Assembly (NCBI RefSeq): GCF_000758725.1 | Contig: NZ_CP009428.1 | Location: 992,001 to 1,056,000 of the forward strand | Source of the DNA: Paenibacillus odorifer | Lineage (GTDB): Bacteria; Bacillota; Bacilli; Paenibacillales; Paenibacillaceae | DNA length: 64,000 nucleotides | Direction of reading: 5' to 3' | Part shown: positions 1 to 8,819 of the stretch, one piece after another | Layout of the letters: every line of letters begins with the position of its first letter | Position numbering within the stretch: position 1 is the first letter of the stretch | The notes under the pieces: model-generated | Told to the model about the DNA's origin: nothing | The model's database searches: none | What the model saw: the letters and a program-made list of their open reading frames with translations, nothing else | Translations under genes and position numbers: made by a program

Positions 1-1609
1 GCTTCTGCTTTAAAAGATCTAACTTCGCTGAAGGAATCGCATTTCCGTTATTTTGGATACAAATTTCCATCCGGTTGTCATCCACTTTTGCTGCGGTGAT
101 TTCAATGAATCCGTCACTGCGGGAAAGATTAAAGCCGTGTTTGAAATAATTTTCAACAATAGGCTGTAAAATCATTTTCGGCATAAACGTCTCTAAAAGT
201 GATTCCTCCATATCGTAGCGGAAACTGAACTTATTTTCAAAACGTTCCTTTTGCAGTTCAATGTAGGCTTTGACATGATCCAGCTCATCCTTAACAGTTA
301 CGATCTTCTCCTCATTGTACATGCTGTAGCGCATCATTTTGGCTAGAGCTGAAAGAAGTGAGTAAATTTGGGGCACTTTAAGTTCTAAGGCCAGCGTGCC
401 AATGATCTGCAATGTGTTATTCAGAAAATGCGGGTTGATTTGTGCCTGCAGAGCCCGCAGCTCATTGGTCTTATTGGACAATTCCAGCTTGTACTCCCTT
501 AGGATCAGGTTGTTGATCGTGTCCATCATACTGCGGAATCGCTCGGTAACCACGCCAATCTCATCTTTGCCCATAGGTTGAATATCAACATCAAGATTAC
601 CGGTCTGCACCTGATTCATGTAACGAGTCAACTGCTTGATCGGGGCTGTGATTCGAAAAGAGATCAGAGTCGTTAAGGTGGCAATTGTAATTAATAGTAG
701 AACAAGGAGGATTATATTGATCGCTGCCGCCTCGTTGGCTTCCCGGAAGAGATAGGACGTAGGAATCTGCTTCACGAGGGTCCAATTTAAACCTTGGGTT
801 TCGATTCTCTGGTAAATAAACACAGCATCTTCCTCTTCAAAATACCCTTGGGAGCTTTGATTGGTAGCGATTTGCTTGTTGTACCAGGAGGCATGTAGAC
901 GCTTGCCGTATTCCTCACTGTTGCTTCCGTATACAATCTTGCCATCGCCATCCAGCAGCCAAATGTTTTCCTGTTTCTGATCATATAACTGACTGACGAT
1001 GTCGGTAAGAGCCGTTAGCTTAACATCGATCGACAGGAAGCCGATTGGAGTGGTAGTTGGAATCCTTTCAATTCGTCTATGCAATGTGAACACAGGCTCC
1101 GGTATGAGTTGCGGGATAGGTGAAGTTAGGCCGTAGCTGTGACTTATATGTGTACTTTGTATAACCACAGGAGAACTGCTAGTGATATCTGAGTCGGCAT
1201 AGGGAGGAATACCCTGCCAACGTTTGGGTGTATTCTGGGTGAGCAAAGTGGCTTTTCTATCCTTGGCACCGTACAGATACACCTGGGATATATCTGGCAT
1301 GGATGAAGAAATGTAATTTAGAGAAGAATAAATTCGTGTATTTGCTGCCATATCCTCATATCCCGCTTCGAGCAGTCTGTAGAAATCTGAATCTGAATAA
1401 ACGATAAGGGAGAGACGATTGATCTCCTGAATCAGACTTTCGATGTTTCTATTGCCTTGAAAGAGGAGGTTCGTATTCTCGTCTACTGCCCTTGTTCTTA
1501 GGGATTGAGTGCTATAGTGATAGCTAATAAACATGGTGGCCATAATACAAATTAACGTTGGCAGTAGGATAAAAACGATCAATTTTGTGCGAATCGTGTT
1601 CCATTTCAT
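1..1609 (-). CDS. YesM-type sensor histidine kinase, C-terminus cut by window edge
   Basis: The reading frame opens at an ATG at 1609 and stays open to base 1, so about 536 residues are visible and the end is missing. An N-terminal membrane segment is followed by an extracellular sensor region of about 250 residues, a second membrane segment (near residues 290-310), a HAMP linker, and the His_kinase signature with the phospho-acceptor in QAQINPHFLNN. The start of the ATPase domain, with the N-box sequence QPIVENYFKHGF, follows. This is the plan of Bacillus YesM-like kinases, which pair with an AraC-type (YesN) response regulator and switch on carbohydrate transport genes. The partner is presumably beyond base 1. 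The gene is divergent from the sugar ABC transporter at 1746, so it probably senses that transporter's substrate. Family call is firm; the signal is inference. Confidence 0.93.
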   Translation of the reverse strand, partial: MKWNTIRTKLIVFILLPTLICIMATMFISYHYSTQSLRTRAVDENTNLLFQGNRNIESLIQEINRLSLIVYSDSDFYRLLEAGYEDMAANTRIYSSLNYISSSMPDISQVYLYGAKDRKATLLTQNTPKRWQGIPPYADSDITSSSPVVIQSTHISHSYGLTSPIPQLIPEPVFTLHRRIERIPTTTPIGFLSIDVKLTALTDIVSQLYDQKQENIWLLDGDGKIVYGSNSEEYGKRLHASWYNKQIATNQSSQGYFEEEDAVFIYQRIETQGLNWTLVKQIPTSYLFREANEAAAINIILLVLLLITIATLTTLISFRITAPIKQLTRYMNQVQTGNLDVDIQPMGKDEIGVVTERFRSMMDTINNLILREYKLELSNKTNELRALQAQINPHFLNNTLQIIGTLALELKVPQIYSLLSALAKMMRYSMYNEEKIVTVKDELDHVKAYIELQKERFENKFSFRYDMEESLLETFMPKMILQPIVENYFKHGFNLSRSDGFIEITAAKVDDNRMEICIQNNGNAIPSAKLDLLKQK

Positions 1610-1745
1610 CGAAATTTGTCACATCCGATCAATATTTTACACCTGAAAGATCACTTTAGTAGGTGTGAGGTACCCTGAAAAAAACAGATAATATGTGTAT
1701 AAAGCATAAACAAGTAAGTGAGCAAAAGAAAGGGGGGGGCAATAA
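1610..1745. promoter_or_regulatory. Divergent intergenic region, kinase / sugar transporter
   Basis: This 136-bp AT-rich gap separates the kinase gene (leftward) from the transporter operon (rightward), so it must hold both promoters. A G-run (about 1731-1738) sits just upstream of the ATG at 1746 and serves as ribosome binding site. I could not fix a convincing -35/-10 pair or an operator by eye. Confidence 0.4.
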
Positions 1746-2627
1746 ATGCGCGGCACTAAGTTGTCCCAGTTAGGTCAACAGCTTTTTTTCGTTGGTCCGG
1801 CAGTTTTGTTTTTTACCTTAATAACGATTATCCCATTTTTGATGGGGATGTATTACTCTTTCACAGATTGGAACGGTGTATCCGGTAATGTAAGTTGGGT
1901 CGGATTTCAAAACTTTTCCACTATTTTCTCAAATGACCCTGACTTCTGGTCTTCCTTTTGGTTTACGGTAAGATTTACGGTGTTAGGTGTGATTTTGACT
2001 AACGTGGTAGGCTTCTTCTTGGCTTATCTGTTAACTAAACCTTTAAAGACACGTAACATGCTTCGGACCATTTTCTTTATGCCGAACGTTATCGGGGGGT
2101 TGTTGCTTGGTTTCATCTGGCAATTTATCTTCATCAAAGGGTTCGCCACTATGGGCGACCTGACGGGATGGTCCTTCTTTAATCTTCCTTGGCTCGGTGA
2201 TGCCACAACAGGATTTTGGGCGATTGTAATGGTCTTTGTTTGGCAGTCTTCCGGTTATCTAATGGTTATCTACATTGCTTCGTTGAGTAACGTATCCAAA
2301 GAAGTACTAGAAGCGGCTGATATTGATGGGGCTTCCCGTTGGCAGGTGCTACGCAATATCGTAGTTCCACTAATTATGCCTGCTGTAACTATCGGATTAT
2401 TCTTGGCCATTTCCTGGTCATTCAAAATGTTTGACCTTAACTTGTCCTTGACGAAGGGCGGACCGTTCAAATCGACAGAATCCGTTGCTATGAATATTTA
2501 CAATGAAGCCTTCCTGAACAATCGTTACGGGCTGGGTACTGCAAAAGCGCTGCTGTTCTTTGTAATTGTAGCCATCATTACTCTGATTCAGGTCCGTATC
2601 ACGAAGAGCAAGGAGGTTGAAGCGTAA
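1746..2627 (+). CDS. Sugar ABC transporter permease, MalF/UgpA type
   Basis: This 293-residue protein has six predicted membrane segments and belongs to the carbohydrate-uptake (CUT1) permeases. The cytoplasmic EAA loop, which contacts the ATPase, is visible as EVLEAADIDGASRWQVLRNI followed by a conserved VPLIMP. The length is typical for the family. It is the first gene of an operon with a second permease, overlapping by one base in a TAATG junction, and a binding lipoprotein. No ATPase gene is nearby; CUT1 systems in Bacillota commonly share a MsmK/MsmX-type ATPase encoded elsewhere. The neighbouring GH42 enzymes suggest a galactoside or galacto-oligosaccharide as substrate, which is inference. 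Confidence 0.95.
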   Translation: MRGTKLSQLGQQLFFVGPAVLFFTLITIIPFLMGMYYSFTDWNGVSGNVSWVGFQNFSTIFSNDPDFWSSFWFTVRFTVLGVILTNVVGFFLAYLLTKPLKTRNMLRTIFFMPNVIGGLLLGFIWQFIFIKGFATMGDLTGWSFFNLPWLGDATTGFWAIVMVFVWQSSGYLMVIYIASLSNVSKEVLEAADIDGASRWQVLRNIVVPLIMPAVTIGLFLAISWSFKMFDLNLSLTKGGPFKSTESVAMNIYNEAFLNNRYGLGTAKALLFFVIVAIITLIQVRITKSKEVEA

Positions 2628-3460
2628 TGAAACCTACAGAAAAAAAGAGATGGAATATTGGCACGGAAGTGATAATGATCCTCCTGGCCCTGCTCTTTCT
2701 CTCTCCATTCTATTTCTTGCTCGCAAACTCGGTGAAATCCTTCGGTGAAATTCTGAGTGATGCGGCAAGCTGGCCAAAAGTATTTATGTGGTCGAACTAT
2801 TCAACCGCTTGGAAATTAGCCCGTTTCGGTGAAGCTTTCCGAAACTCGGTTATTATCACAGTGATCAGTGTTATTCTAATCTCTCTGTTCAGTGCGATGG
2901 CATCCTATCGTATGGTTCGGGCGAATACGAAATTCAATCAGTTCTTGCTGCTTATATTTGTAGCGGCAATGGTAGTTCCGTTTCAAACGATCATGATTCC
3001 AATTCTGAAGGTCGTAAATGTTATTGGAGTAAACAACTCTTTCCTTGGTTTGATTATCACGAATCTAGGGATCAGTGTTCCGATGGCGATCTTCCTGTTC
3101 CACGGCTTTATCAAGTCCGTTCCTCTTGAAATTGAAGAGGCGGCTACAGTAGATGGATGTAATCCTATTACCGTGTTCTTCCGTATTGTGCTTCCTTTGC
3201 TGAAGCCAATGGTGATGACAACAATCGTGCTAAACGCACTTGGAATATGGAATGACTATCTGTTGCCATCCTTGATTCTTCAGGCACCAGAGCTTCGGAC
3301 CATTCCACTGGCGACTTTCTCCTTCTTTGGTCAATACACCAAACAATGGGATATGGCACTTCCGGCTCTCGTAATCGGGGTCGCACCAATTATCATTTTC
3401 TACCTGTTTATGCAACGTTACATTGTTGAGGGAATAGCGGCTGGCTCGGTGAAAGGTTAA
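2627..3460 (+). CDS. Sugar ABC transporter permease, MalG type
   Basis: This 277-residue inner-membrane protein is the second CUT1 permease subunit. It has six predicted helices and a clear EAA loop, EIEEAATVDGCNPITVFFRI, followed by VLPLLKP. It forms a heterodimer with the product of the gene upstream, with which its start codon overlaps by one base, implying translational coupling. A strong hairpin overlaps its stop codon and separates it from the binding-protein gene 61 bp downstream. The C-terminus IVEGIAAGSVKG is characteristic of this family. Confidence 0.95.
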   Translation: MKPTEKKRWNIGTEVIMILLALLFLSPFYFLLANSVKSFGEILSDAASWPKVFMWSNYSTAWKLARFGEAFRNSVIITVISVILISLFSAMASYRMVRANTKFNQFLLLIFVAAMVVPFQTIMIPILKVVNVIGVNNSFLGLIITNLGISVPMAIFLFHGFIKSVPLEIEEAATVDGCNPITVFFRIVLPLLKPMVMTTIVLNALGIWNDYLLPSLILQAPELRTIPLATFSFFGQYTKQWDMALPALVIGVAPIIIFYLFMQRYIVEGIAAGSVKG

Positions 3461-3469
3461 CACCGAGCC
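3443..3469 (+). promoter_or_regulatory. Hairpin over the permease stop codon
   Basis: A perfect 9-bp stem (GGCTCGGTG with CACCGAGCC) and a 9-nt loop span the stop codon of the second permease gene. No T-run follows directly, although six Ts occur about 15 bases later. Hairpins at this place in binding-protein operons often protect or attenuate the message so that the binding protein is made in excess of the permeases; that role is inferred here. Confidence 0.6.
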
Positions 3470-3521
3470 CTCCGTTCCAAATATTTTTTAAGCAGTCCAC
3501 TATTTTAAGGGGGAATATATA

Positions 3522-4823
3522 ATGAAGAAGAAACACTCCGCAGTTGCTCTATCAGCAGTAATGGCAATGAGTTTAGCTCTAACGGCATGTGGTGGTAATA
3601 ATAACGCTTCTAGTAACTCACAAAATGGAAGCGCTGGCACAAATTCAGGTGAAGTGAAGACCGTTAAGATCTTCCAATTCAAAACTGAAATCGTAGAAGG
3701 CCTCAATGAGCTTAAGGTTGAATTCGAAAAAGAATACCCTAACATCAAGCTGGATATCCAAACAGTTGGTGGTGGTGCGGACTACGCAGCAGCATTGAAA
3801 ACTAAATTCGCTTCCGGCGATGCGCCTGATATTTTCTCCAATGGTGGATATGCAGAAATGGAACTTTGGGGAGACAAGATGGAAGATCTGTCCGACCAAC
3901 CTTGGGTAAAAGATCTGATTCCTATGGCTGCAGAGCCTATGACTAAAGATGGCAAAGTATACGGTATGGCAATGAACCTTGAGGGTATCGGTATTGTGTA
4001 TAACAAGGACTTGTTCGCTAAAGCGGGAATCACTGAAACTCCAAAAACATTGTCACAGCTTGAAGAAGCAGCTAAAAAGCTGCAAGCTATCGACGTAACT
4101 CCTTTTGGTAATGCATATCAGGAATGGTGGCTGCTAGGTAACCAAGGGATCAGCGTAGCCTTTGCACAACAAGATAATGTAGATGAATTCATCAAAGGTT
4201 TGAATGAAGGAACTGGTACAATTGTAGGCAATAAAACGTTTGAAGAGTGGAGCAAGTATCTCAAACTGACTTTACAATACGGACAAAAGAATCCTTTGAC
4301 CACAGATGCTAACACTCACCTGGCAATGTTCGCAAAAGGTGAAACTGCAATGATGCAAGAAGGTAACTGGGCACAAACTCTTGTTGATAACATCACTCCT
4401 GATATGAACATTGGTATGTTCCCTATGCCAATCAATGAAGATGCTGAGAAGAATGACAAAATGACTGTAGGTATCCCTGCGAACCTAGTAGTCAACAAAG
4501 AATCCGGTTCTAAAGAAGAAGCAAAAACTTTCTTGAACTGGTTGGTAACTTCCGATATGGGTAAAGAGTATATCGTTAAAAAATGGAAATTCATCCCTGC
4601 TTTGTCCACAATCGAAGCAACACCTGAAGACATCGGTATGCTTGGAGCAGACGTATGGAACTATGTAAAAGAAAACAAAGTTTATGGCCTGCAATCCTCC
4701 AAATTCCCTGATGGTGTAACGCAAGAATTTGCCAGCGTGATCCAACAGTTCATCGCTGACAAGGTTGACGTTAACGGCTGGATGACTGGTATGCAAGCTG
4801 CATGGGACAAGCTTAAAAAATAA
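3522..4823 (+). CDS. Sugar ABC transporter substrate-binding lipoprotein
   Basis: This 433-residue extracellular solute-binding protein (family 1) begins with a lipoprotein signal ending in LTAC, so Cys23 is the likely lipidated residue, followed by a GGNNN-rich linker. The mature part has the two-lobed pattern of sugar-binding proteins, including DAPDIFSNGG near residue 104 and KGETAMMQEGNW in the middle, a segment typical of the family. It captures the sugar outside the cell and delivers it to the two permeases encoded upstream. The ribosome binding site (AAGGGGG) is strong. A terminator follows, so the transporter operon ends here. Confidence 0.95.
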   Translation: MKKKHSAVALSAVMAMSLALTACGGNNNASSNSQNGSAGTNSGEVKTVKIFQFKTEIVEGLNELKVEFEKEYPNIKLDIQTVGGGADYAAALKTKFASGDAPDIFSNGGYAEMELWGDKMEDLSDQPWVKDLIPMAAEPMTKDGKVYGMAMNLEGIGIVYNKDLFAKAGITETPKTLSQLEEAAKKLQAIDVTPFGNAYQEWWLLGNQGISVAFAQQDNVDEFIKGLNEGTGTIVGNKTFEEWSKYLKLTLQYGQKNPLTTDANTHLAMFAKGETAMMQEGNWAQTLVDNITPDMNIGMFPMPINEDAEKNDKMTVGIPANLVVNKESGSKEEAKTFLNWLVTSDMGKEYIVKKWKFIPALSTIEATPEDIGMLGADVWNYVKENKVYGLQSSKFPDGVTQEFASVIQQFIADKVDVNGWMTGMQAAWDKLKK

Positions 4824-4871
4824 GTAAAGCACATTTATAGAGAAGATTTAATGGATATTAGTGGTTAACAG

Positions 4872-4920
4872 AAGCGCTCTCCGTATACCTCATCAATTTG
4901 AGACGGGGAGCGCTTTTTTT
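4872..4920 (+). terminator. Rho-independent terminator of the sugar transporter operon
   Basis: A 13-bp stem (AAGCGCTCTCCGT with ACGGGGAGCGCTT, one G-U type mismatch) runs straight into a run of eight Ts. It separates the transporter from the GH42 gene, which would then need read-through or its own promoter. Confidence 0.9.
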
Positions 4921-4961
4921 GGGAACCAGGGCTGAATATCAAGGGATGGGGAGAAGCGCCA

Positions 4962-6953
4962 ATGAAACGATATGATCATGTTCAGATGGGTGTGGACTAT
5001 TACCCGGAGCATTGGGATGAATCCATGTGGGAACCAGATATCAAGTTGATGAAAGAAACAGGTGTTAAAGTAGTCCGGGTTGCTGAGTTCGCATGGAGTC
5101 GACTGGAGCCAACTGAGGGGAATTACCAGTTCGAGTGGTTGGACCGCGCGCTGAACCTTTTTCATCAATATGATCTGCAGGTTGTGATGGGTACTCCAAC
5201 AGCTACACCGCCAAGATGGTTAACGACGAAATTTCCAGATGTGCTTCCGGTGTTTGCTAATGGAGAGACCTTTCACCCGGGGGTACGTGGACACCGCTGC
5301 TATAACAGCACATCACTGCGTGAGTATGGCAGCCGTATTATTCTGCGTCTTGCCGAGCGTTACAGTGAACACCCGGCTGTCATAGGCTGGCAGACTGATA
5401 ATGAATTTGGCATGTTGGATTGTCATTGTGACGCTTGTAATACTGCTTTTCGAGCATGGGTACAAGCTAAATACGGAACACTGGATGAGGTCAATGCAGA
5501 ATGGGGAACCGTAGTTTGGAGCGGGGAGTACAGCGATTGGAATGAGCTTACCGTGCCGCTGGGCGGATCACCTCATCAGAATCCATCTTTTCTGCTGGAT
5601 TTTCAGCGGTTTCAGTGGGATTCGGTGGTAGCGTTTCAGACGGCGCAGATCAATATTTTGCGTATGATTTGTCCAGAGCATTTCATAACCCATAACTTTC
5701 ACAGCTATCCGCAGCGTCTCGATATGTACGCAGTGGGTGCAGATCTGGATGTGGCTGCGTTTGATTATTATCCGAATACTTCGCCAACCAAACAAGATAC
5801 GACGCCTTATAGCGGAGCGCTTTCATTGGACGTAACCCGTGGCATTAAACGTCAAAACTTCTGGATTATGGAGCAGCTGAGTGGATCGCCGGGTTGTTGG
5901 ATGCCGATGTGGCGAACCCCTTATCCAGGACTGATTCGTGCCTATGCATGGCAGGCGATTGCTAGAGGTGCGGATACGGTTGTTCATTTTCGCTGGAGAA
6001 GTGCAACTTCAGGAGCAGAACAATTCTGGCACGGGCTGATTGACCACAGCAATGTTCCGGGACGCAGATTAGCGGAGTTCACGCAGCTATGTCATGAGGT
6101 TAATAGGCTGAGCGACAAGCTCCAAGGAACGATGCTGAAAAACGAAGTGGCTATCCTCCATTCCCATGAAGAGAAGGCCGCACTGGATATTCAGCCGCAG
6201 GCAGAGGGCTTTGATTATTATGAGAACATTAAGCAGATTCACCGGGCGGTAACCAAGCTTGGCATCGGCTGCGATGTTATCGACCTCAGACAACCGCTTG
6301 ATGGATATAAAGTAGTGATCGCTCCGAATTTATATTTGCTGGATGAGGAGATCGTACGTAATCTGGAGGATTTTGCCCTCGCTGGCGGGACCTTGCTGAT
6401 CACCAACCGTAGTGGTGTCAAAAATATAAACAACATCGCAGTCATGCAACCGCTGCCCGGGCAGCTGAGCTACTGTACCGGCGTTGAAGTGCTGGAGTAT
6501 GATCCGATTGGCGCTGAAACACATGCCATCATGGACGCGGAGGGTAACCAATACGAATGTACGCAGTGGTGCGACATTCTCCGGCCGGTAGTGGCCCAGC
6601 CGATTGCTTGGTATGGTGATGATTTCTATCGCGGCACACCCGCTGTAACTGTTAATTCCTTCGGTAAAGGTCAGGTTTATTACTTCGGAACTCATGCGGA
6701 AGAGAAGTACTGGTCAGTTCTATTAGAGAACCTGACTAAGGAAAAAGGGTTGTTACGCTTTGAAGGATTGCCAAACGGAGTACAAGCCTCCGTGCGGACT
6801 GGAAATCAGGGAAGCTTCTTATTCCTGCTTAACCTGAGCCGCGAGTCGGTGATCGTTCCGTTGCCACGAGAATACAGCAGCCTGCTGGATAATAAGATTC
6901 GATCGGGAGAGCTCCAGCTCGAGCCGTATGGAGTAGAGGTGCTGGAGATTTGA
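4962..6953 (+). CDS. Beta-galactosidase, glycoside hydrolase family 42
   Basis: The 663-residue protein is a full-length GH42 enzyme: a TIM barrel (about 1-390), a trimerisation/glutamine-amidotransferase-like middle domain, and a small C-terminal beta domain. The general acid is Glu148 in DNEFG and the nucleophile is Glu304 in WIMEQLSG. Cys113, Cys154, Cys156 and Cys159 match the four-cysteine zinc site of the Thermus-type GH42 fold. There is no signal peptide, so it works in the cytoplasm on sugars brought in by the transporter upstream, hydrolysing terminal beta-galactosides. B. subtilis GanA is a relative. The exact substrate (lactose, galactan fragments or arabinogalacto-oligosaccharides) cannot be read from sequence. 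Confidence 0.95.
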   Translation: MKRYDHVQMGVDYYPEHWDESMWEPDIKLMKETGVKVVRVAEFAWSRLEPTEGNYQFEWLDRALNLFHQYDLQVVMGTPTATPPRWLTTKFPDVLPVFANGETFHPGVRGHRCYNSTSLREYGSRIILRLAERYSEHPAVIGWQTDNEFGMLDCHCDACNTAFRAWVQAKYGTLDEVNAEWGTVVWSGEYSDWNELTVPLGGSPHQNPSFLLDFQRFQWDSVVAFQTAQINILRMICPEHFITHNFHSYPQRLDMYAVGADLDVAAFDYYPNTSPTKQDTTPYSGALSLDVTRGIKRQNFWIMEQLSGSPGCWMPMWRTPYPGLIRAYAWQAIARGADTVVHFRWRSATSGAEQFWHGLIDHSNVPGRRLAEFTQLCHEVNRLSDKLQGTMLKNEVAILHSHEEKAALDIQPQAEGFDYYENIKQIHRAVTKLGIGCDVIDLRQPLDGYKVVIAPNLYLLDEEIVRNLEDFALAGGTLLITNRSGVKNINNIAVMQPLPGQLSYCTGVEVLEYDPIGAETHAIMDAEGNQYECTQWCDILRPVVAQPIAWYGDDFYRGTPAVTVNSFGKGQVYYFGTHAEEKYWSVLLENLTKEKGLLRFEGLPNGVQASVRTGNQGSFLFLLNLSRESVIVPLPREYSSLLDNKIRSGELQLEPYGVEVLEI

Positions 6954-7021
6954 GTGGTTTTGAGTAAGGAGGTATTGAAGTGGGTTTGAGAGTGTGGCAG
7001 AAGAGAGGAAAGTGGAGTGGG

Positions 7022-7310
7022 GGATGTGTAGAGTAGGGTGAAGTGAAGGTTGGTGAAGATGGAGTGAGGGATGTGTGGAGTAGGGTGAAGTGAGGTTGGT
7101 GAAGATGGAGTGAGGGATGTGTGGAGTAGGGTGAAGTGAGGTTGGTGAAGATGGAGCGAGGGATGTGTGGAGTAGAGTGAAGTGAAGGTTGGTAAAGATG
7201 AAGTGAGGGATGTGTGGAGTAAGGGAAGAGCGGTGTAGGGGAATGTGTGGAGTAGGAATAGTGAAGTAAGTGGAAGTGTGTAGTAAAAAATGAGTGGAGT
7301 AGGGCATGCA
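7022..7310. repeat. Tandem repeat, about 46-bp units
   Basis: Four near-identical units of 46-47 bp, each beginning GGATGTGTGGAGTAGGGTGA, run from 7022 to about 7207 and decay into partial copies. The plus strand is almost free of cytosine here. Long frames open on the minus strand arise from the repeat and are not convincing genes. It lies directly 3' of the first GH42 gene. Confidence 0.85.
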
Positions 7311-7330
7311 GAAACTTTAACAGAAGCACA

Positions 7331-7535
7331 ACAGAAAATAGTTGCACTTCGTACACTTATTTGAAGTGTTGGAGTGTTTAATTGGTTTTAGTTGCACTTT
7401 GTGCAGCTAAAAATCGGCTTATCCCGCTGCAAGGCCATTTTCCGAGAATATAGTTGCACAGAATACACTTATATGGATAATTTCTGCCTTGCAGGCTATT
7501 TTAAGTGTACAAAGTGCAATTATTTCGTTTGACTT
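7331..7535. repeat. Interspersed repeat with TTGCACTTTGT motifs
   Basis: This non-coding stretch contains four versions of the motif TTGCAC(T/A)(T/G)(C/T/A)GTACA or its complement (near 7340, 7390, 7452 and 7506), arranged as an inverted pair, TAGTTGCACAGAATACACTTA facing TAAGTGTACAAAGTGCAATTA. A related element lies at 36880-37030, so this is a family and not a one-off. No gene is seen in it. Confidence 0.6.
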
Positions 7536-7564
7536 ACTCATACTGAACTGAAGAGAGCTGCACA

Positions 7565-7700
7565 ATGGACTCCATCATGATCAGATTTCCACATGGACTC
7601 CAACATGATCAGATTTCCGCATGGGCTCCAACATGATCAGATTTCCGCATGGACTCCATCATGATCAGATTTCCACATAGACTCCTATCATGTACAGATC
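7565..7700. repeat. 28-bp direct repeat, four full copies plus a partial
   Basis: Units begin at 7565, 7593, 7621, 7649 and (degenerate) 7677 and follow ATGGACTCCATCATGATCAG plus ATTTCCAC. Each unit carries the palindrome TGATCA. Units abut without spacers, so this is a minisatellite and not a CRISPR array. The rest of the gap up to 7866 shows nothing I can identify. Confidence 0.9.
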
Positions 7701-7866
7701 TACACGATCCAGCTCAGAGGTGCCGCACACTCGCAGCCAAATGCACCCAGCCAACGTACCGTACCGCACCGCCCATTTCTACACAATAGTAGCGCATACC
7801 ATACTCTTACTACGTTCTAGCCGCATATTCCCAGCGAGCAATTTTTCCACAGTGGGCGGGACATTT

Positions 7867-8700
7867 TTAATGCAGGCGTCTAAATTGCTCCGGCGTAGTC
7901 CCGGATTGCTTGCGAAATGTGGCTACATAGTGACTGACATCGCGGAAGCCGACTAGCTGGGAGATAGCTTTTACCGTAAGATCGGGTTGGCTTACGAGCA
8001 TTTCTTTGCTTTTGCGGATGCGTAAACGTACGAAATAGGCATAAGGCGAGAGGCCGAAAGTTTGGACGAATAGGTTGTTAAGATAGCGCCCAGATACCCC
8101 TAGTTCATCGGCTAGATCGTTCAGTCCGAGATCAGGATCGCCATAATGGCTGTCCATCCATTTTAGCAGTGGCTGCAGCTTATCTACATTGCGGGAAATC
8201 GCCGTATTGTTATGAAGCTGGCCATATTTACTCAAAGTAAGCAAAAAACGATAAGCATCTGTGGAGGCGCCGAGACCAAACATATCCTGGTAGGCATCAT
8301 GACGATCCAGCATTTCCTTCAGCAGATTGGGGAGAGGCGCTTCATTTTCCCAACGGTAAAAAGAATTACTATTCATCCCAAGCGTCTCCAAAATTGATTG
8401 TGCCGAATCGCCACCGAACGTTAGATAATAGGTACCCCAGTTTTTAGTGGAGGCCTCATAACGATGGGGTGTATAGGGAAGTAGTAATACGCCGCTGCCT
8501 TCAGGCAAGGAAAAGGTTTTATTGTCAAAATGGATAATCCCTTCACCTTCTGAGGTTTGAAGCCAATGATACGTGTCATAGCCATCGGGGCGGGATACTT
8601 TTTCCTGATCATGATTGTGCCCCATACTGTCTAAAGTGATTGGCAAGTGCTGTCCACCTTCATGGACGAATACGATCCTGCGATGCATGATTTCGGACAA
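7867..8700 (-). CDS. AraC-family transcriptional regulator
   Basis: The 277-residue protein has an N-terminal cupin-like sugar-binding domain (about 1-165) and a C-terminal pair of helix-turn-helix motifs (about 180-277) ending in the family signature VGFRDVSHYVATFRKQSGTT-PEQFR. The start taken is TTG at 8700, because AGGAGAGG lies 6-9 bases upstream; the next ATG (8688) is poorly spaced. It is divergent from the second GH42 gene with a gap of about 120 bp, the usual arrangement for an AraC activator and its target. The likely effector is a galactoside or a related sugar. Confidence 0.94.
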   Translation of the reverse strand: MSEIMHRRIVFVHEGGQHLPITLDSMGHNHDQEKVSRPDGYDTYHWLQTSEGEGIIHFDNKTFSLPEGSGVLLLPYTPHRYEASTKNWGTYYLTFGGDSAQSILETLGMNSNSFYRWENEAPLPNLLKEMLDRHDAYQDMFGLGASTDAYRFLLTLSKYGQLHNNTAISRNVDKLQPLLKWMDSHYGDPDLGLNDLADELGVSGRYLNNLFVQTFGLSPYAYFVRLRIRKSKEMLVSQPDLTVKAISQLVGFRDVSHYVATFRKQSGTTPEQFRRLH

Positions 8701-8819
8701 TGCTATCCTCTCCTGTTAGTTCTATATTCTTATATGTATGAGACATTATTTTATATTTAAAGGGCAACCTTAACCATTTACAATAGATATATAATTATAC
8801 TATAAAGGGTGTGCGAAGT

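Noticed and set aside
6819-7356. Two overlapping minus-strand frames (162 and 175 codons) rich in His, Pro, Ser and Thr
   Set aside because: They arise from the 46-bp tandem repeat, which has almost no C on the plus strand and hence few stops on the other. They overlap the end of the GH42 gene and have no start signal.
7565-7700. 28-bp direct repeats considered as a CRISPR array
   Set aside because: Units are contiguous with no spacers, and no cas genes are present.
7690-7956. 88-codon plus-strand frame
   Set aside because: It overlaps the 3' end of the AraC gene on the other strand and lacks a ribosome binding site and any recognisable protein pattern.
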